DNA of 64,000 bases from assembly GCF_013368755.1 (NCBI RefSeq), contig NC_049566.1, positions 1,054,001 through 1,118,000 of the forward strand. The letters are read 5' to 3'. Under the pieces are notes generated by a model. That model did no database searches. It saw nothing but the letters and a program-made list of their open reading frames with translations, and had not been told where the DNA came from. Position numbers and translations under genes: made by a program. Source of the DNA: Talaromyces rugulosus (Eukaryota; Ascomycota; Eurotiomycetes; Eurotiales; Trichocomaceae). This document shows positions 61,259 through 64,000 of this stretch, piece by piece (the first letter of the stretch is position 1; each line of letters opens with the position of its first letter).

Positions 61259-61832
61259 TGGCATCTTTTGTTCTTTCGTTTTCTCCAATCTCTTTTTACA
61301 GCTGTACAAATGTCTCAATGCCGGGACGATGTCCCACTCGATTCACCCGGGGATTACTATTACTTCAGCCTTGTATCCCTTTTCAGTTTTATTCTCTATT
61401 ACGAATAATTACATTTGTGTGCTTTTTTTGCTTTGTTGATGGTGTTGGCTGGTTGTTTTTATTGGATATCAGGCTTAAAATGTTCTACCCTGTCTTTGAC
61501 GCGGCTGTACTTTTTAAACCTGTTCACGGAAGCACTCATTGAAGATAGACTTGTTATTATACGAAGATTCTTGTTTACAAAACATTCTCCAAACAGTTTT
61601 TTTAGGCTCCTTAGAAGTCGTAATCTGTCAAAAATTAACTGGCCCCTACATGATCAGGACCCGTGTAGGGGCCGGTCACTCGAGCTGAATCGATTTATAA
61701 CATATTTTTAGACTGTCGGGGTCACGTGACAATTATCCCGTATCTTATTAGAAAGTCCCGCCCCTTCCGATAATTGTCCACTTGTCAATCTGCATAATCT
61801 CTCGAAATCTTCGCATTGCCGTGGGAAATGCA
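61259..61832. other. Tandem intergenic region, fks1 3' end / lcb1 promoter
   Basis: 574 bases between tandem genes. T-rich fks1 3' sequence occupies the first half. A GTCACGTGAC palindrome at 61721-61730 (CACGTG E-box core) lies about 100 bases before the lcb1 start and is a candidate bHLH-factor site; this is inferred from sequence only. Confidence 0.5.
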
Positions 61833-63528
61833 ATGATGGAAGTCTATGAAACGCAACAGGTCCTCGCGGACTCCCTGGAAGCACTGTCCAGTTTGTTTCA
61901 TCGCGTGCCTGGTTCCGCCATCTTTCTCCGTTACGTTAAATCTAGTTACCAAAACGACCCCGTTCGTTCGGCAGTGGAACTGTTCCTCTTCTTGTTTGCT
62001 GTTCGCTACCTTCTTGCGCCCAAGTACTCTACCAAACCCGGTATTGTGAAACTTTCCGAAGAAGAGATTGACGATCTCGTCGACGATTGGACCCCGGAGC
62101 CCCTTGTGGCCAGTCCTACCGCTCTGGAAAGAAATGAGGTCGAGAAGAGAACAGTCATTGTAGGGTAGGTTTTAAAAAAGGAAGCAGGGAAGATTTGTTC
62201 ATTACTGACGTTTCCCGTGACAACCAGACCAACCGGTCCCAAGGTGAAATTGTCCAACGGCCGCACCGTTACCAACCTCGCCTCTTATAACTTTTACAAT
62301 TTTACCTCCAACGAAACGCTCAAGGAAAAGGCGATTCAGACGCTACGCACGTATGGTGTTGGTCCCTGTGGACCTCCGGGTTTCTACGGTACCCAAGATG
62401 TGCACATGAAGACCGAAGCAGACGTCGCGGCCTTTTTGGGAACAGCGGCGTGTATCATTTATGCACAGGCCTTTTCGACCGTTTCCAGTGTTATCCCCGC
62501 CTTTTCAAAGCGTGGAGACATCATTGTGGCCGACAAGGGAGTCAGTTACGCGATTCGCAAGGGTATTCAGATTTCGCGCAGTACTGTGCGATGGTACGAA
62601 CACAACGATATGGAAGATCTCGAGCGTGTGCTGGAAAAGGTGACTCGGGAGCAAGCGCGGAAGCCATTGACCCGTCGGTTTATTATCACCGAAGGTCTCT
62701 TTGAATCTTATGGTGATATGATAGACCTTCCCAGAGTTGTAAGTGGAACAGCCGCCGCCGCCTTTTGTGTCGAAAGAGATGCTGACCCTTTAAACAGGTC
62801 GAACTGAAATTCAAGTACAAGTTCCGCCTTCTTTTGGACGAGACCTGGTCCTTTGGAGTCTTGGGTCGCAACGGAAGGGGTGTCACTGAGCACCAGAATG
62901 TCGACCCTACTGAAATTGATATGATTGTTGGTTCTTTGGCCGGCCCTGTCATTGCAGGTGGCGGCTTCTGTGCTGGAAGCGAAGAAATCGTGCACCACCA
63001 GAGGATTTCGGCATCGGCATATACCTTCTCTGCCGCTCTCCCCGCTTTGTTGTCGACTACCGCGAGTGAGACTATCACTATGATGCAAAGCAATTCGGAC
63101 CTTTTCGTTCAGCTTAGATCCAACATCAAAACGATGTGGTCTCAGATCGACCCGCGCAGTGACTGGGTATACTGCACAAGCGCGCCTGAGAATCCGATCA
63201 TGATTTTGGCAATTAAGCCAGAGGTGGTTTCATCTAGAAGACTGTCCGTTGAGGACCAACAGTCCTTGCTCCAGGATGTTGTTGATGAGGTGCGTTTTTA
63301 TTCCCTTTCCTTTGCTATCTCACCTTGCTAACAGACAAACCACAGACATTGGCAAATGGTGTTCTCATTACTCGATTAAAGTCTCTGCCTGACAATGTCG
63401 AGCCGAAGCAGCACGTCCTGCCGGCGCTCAAGGTCTGCCTGACAACGGGCCTGAGCAAGCGAGAAGTCGAAAAGGCTGGCACGATCATTCGACATGCAAT
63501 TACGAAGGTGCTGAGCAAGAAGCGCTAG
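61833..63528 (+). CDS. lcb1: Lcb1, serine palmitoyltransferase subunit 1
   Basis: Four exons (61833-62164, 62228-62738, 62798-63289, 63346-63528) encode 505 residues. An N-terminal membrane segment (about residues 48-66, SAVELFLFLFAVRYLLAP) is followed by a class II PLP-dependent alpha-oxoamine synthase fold. This includes NLASYNFYNFTSNETLKEKAIQTLRTYGVGPCGPPGFYGTQDVH, the DETWSFGVLGRNGRGVTEH segment and a VGSLAGPVIAGGGFCAG loop. As in all Lcb1/SPTLC1 proteins, the PLP lysine expected in that loop is missing: Lcb1 is the non-catalytic partner of Lcb2. The complex condenses serine with palmitoyl-CoA at the ER, the first step of sphingolipid synthesis. The paired ATGs at 61833 and 61836 make the exact start uncertain by one residue. 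Confidence 0.95.
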
Positions 63529-64000
63529 TAATTTTTATCGTTCGACTTTCTTTTTTCCGAGTGTATTCTTAACCTTTTGCTAGATGACTTGTTGTCTTTG
63601 TACATGATCAACCTCGCGGCACTGCTAGCCATCGGTCAATTTTGTTTAACCTGTCCGAGGGGCTGGGCGTCGGAGGATACGACCTAGTTCATCTTTTCTC
63701 GCGTATATTATTAGAATAGATAGTTTTAATCCTAGTGACGGTACATGAAATGCCACACTTTACTATTTTTGATCGCATATTTAGGGCTGTTGCTACGTCA
63801 TCACGCATTCAAGCCCTGGCTACATGTATGTCTTAACAAGGAGGACCAGATTAGAACTACTATTTGGCCGAGTTATTCCGACACTACCGTAGCGGAGGAG
63901 CTCACCTCTACTCTTGATGAAATCCGTCAAGCGGTTGGTAACTACATTTTCCGAATTACACACAACTCTTAGAGGCAGGATTTCTGCTTCTTCCCCGGCT
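63529..64000. other. lcb1 3' region, no gene seen
   Basis: The open frame at 63745-63972 (+) has no recognisable domain and could be a partial exon of a gene beyond the window, but nothing supports it. Sequence is otherwise unremarkable. Confidence 0.35.

Overview
The window is nuclear DNA of a filamentous ascomycete (Pezizomycotina), most likely a eurotiomycete of the Aspergillus/Penicillium/Talaromyces type. The grounds are short introns of about 50-65 nt with GTAAGT/GTATGT-like donors, single-copy genes with filamentous-fungal domain layouts (an FksA-type glucan synthase, a ~2400-residue class II myosin, Nse4, Isy1, a Red1-like zinc-finger protein), and lineage-typical small proteins. The class-level placement rests on protein resemblance only; I could not run a search.

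Layout. 1-1.3 kb: AT-rich, gene-free. 1.3-2.5 kb (-): an HNH-nuclease-domain gene carrying a one-base frameshift. 3.5-4.9 kb (+): Ppn2-like metallophosphatase. 5.5-6.1 kb (+): a probable broken gene. 6.6-8.7 kb (-): LCCL-domain membrane protein. 9.2-9.8 kb (-): MARVEL-domain protein. 10.7-11.6 kb (-): DUF4336 protein. 12.4-13.8 kb (-): Nse4. 14.3-17.1 kb (+): Vps34. 17.4-19.5 kb (-): Bor1/SLC4-type anion transporter. 19.9-21.0 kb (+): Mtg1 GTPase. 21.1-22.0 kb (-): Isy1, with a three-base first coding exon. 22.5-30.0 kb (-): myosin II heavy chain. 30.7-34.5 kb (+): Red1/ZFC3H1-like protein.

34.5-43.9 kb is a gene-sparse stretch of over 9 kb, rich in homopolymers and microsatellites. Its only supported genes are two small Cys-rich proteins sharing a distinctive CCxC-GP zinc-ribbon module (three copies in all) and a spliced 76-residue protein that has no long open frame. 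Conserved genes resume with Atm1 (43.9-46.4 kb, -), divergent Aim24 (46.9-48.5 kb, +) and a GCNA/SprT-like protease (49.0-51.0 kb, -). A second gene-poor, AT-rich stretch (51.1-55.2 kb) holds the C-terminal relic of a FAD monooxygenase. The window closes with FKS1/fksA beta-1,3-glucan synthase (55.3-61.3 kb, +) and LCB1 serine palmitoyltransferase (61.8-63.5 kb, +).

The conserved genes are housekeeping: membrane traffic (Vps34), cytokinesis (myosin II), wall and sphingolipid synthesis (Fks1, Lcb1), mitochondria (Atm1, Aim24, Mtg1), genome maintenance (Nse4, GCNA-like) and RNA processing (Isy1, Red1-like). There is no secondary-metabolite or defence cluster. The most novel signal is the CCxC-GP zinc-ribbon family in the gene-sparse island. 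All exon joins were made by hand from GT/AG sites, reading phase and family resemblance, and every spliced total was checked to be a multiple of three, except in the frameshifted HNH gene.
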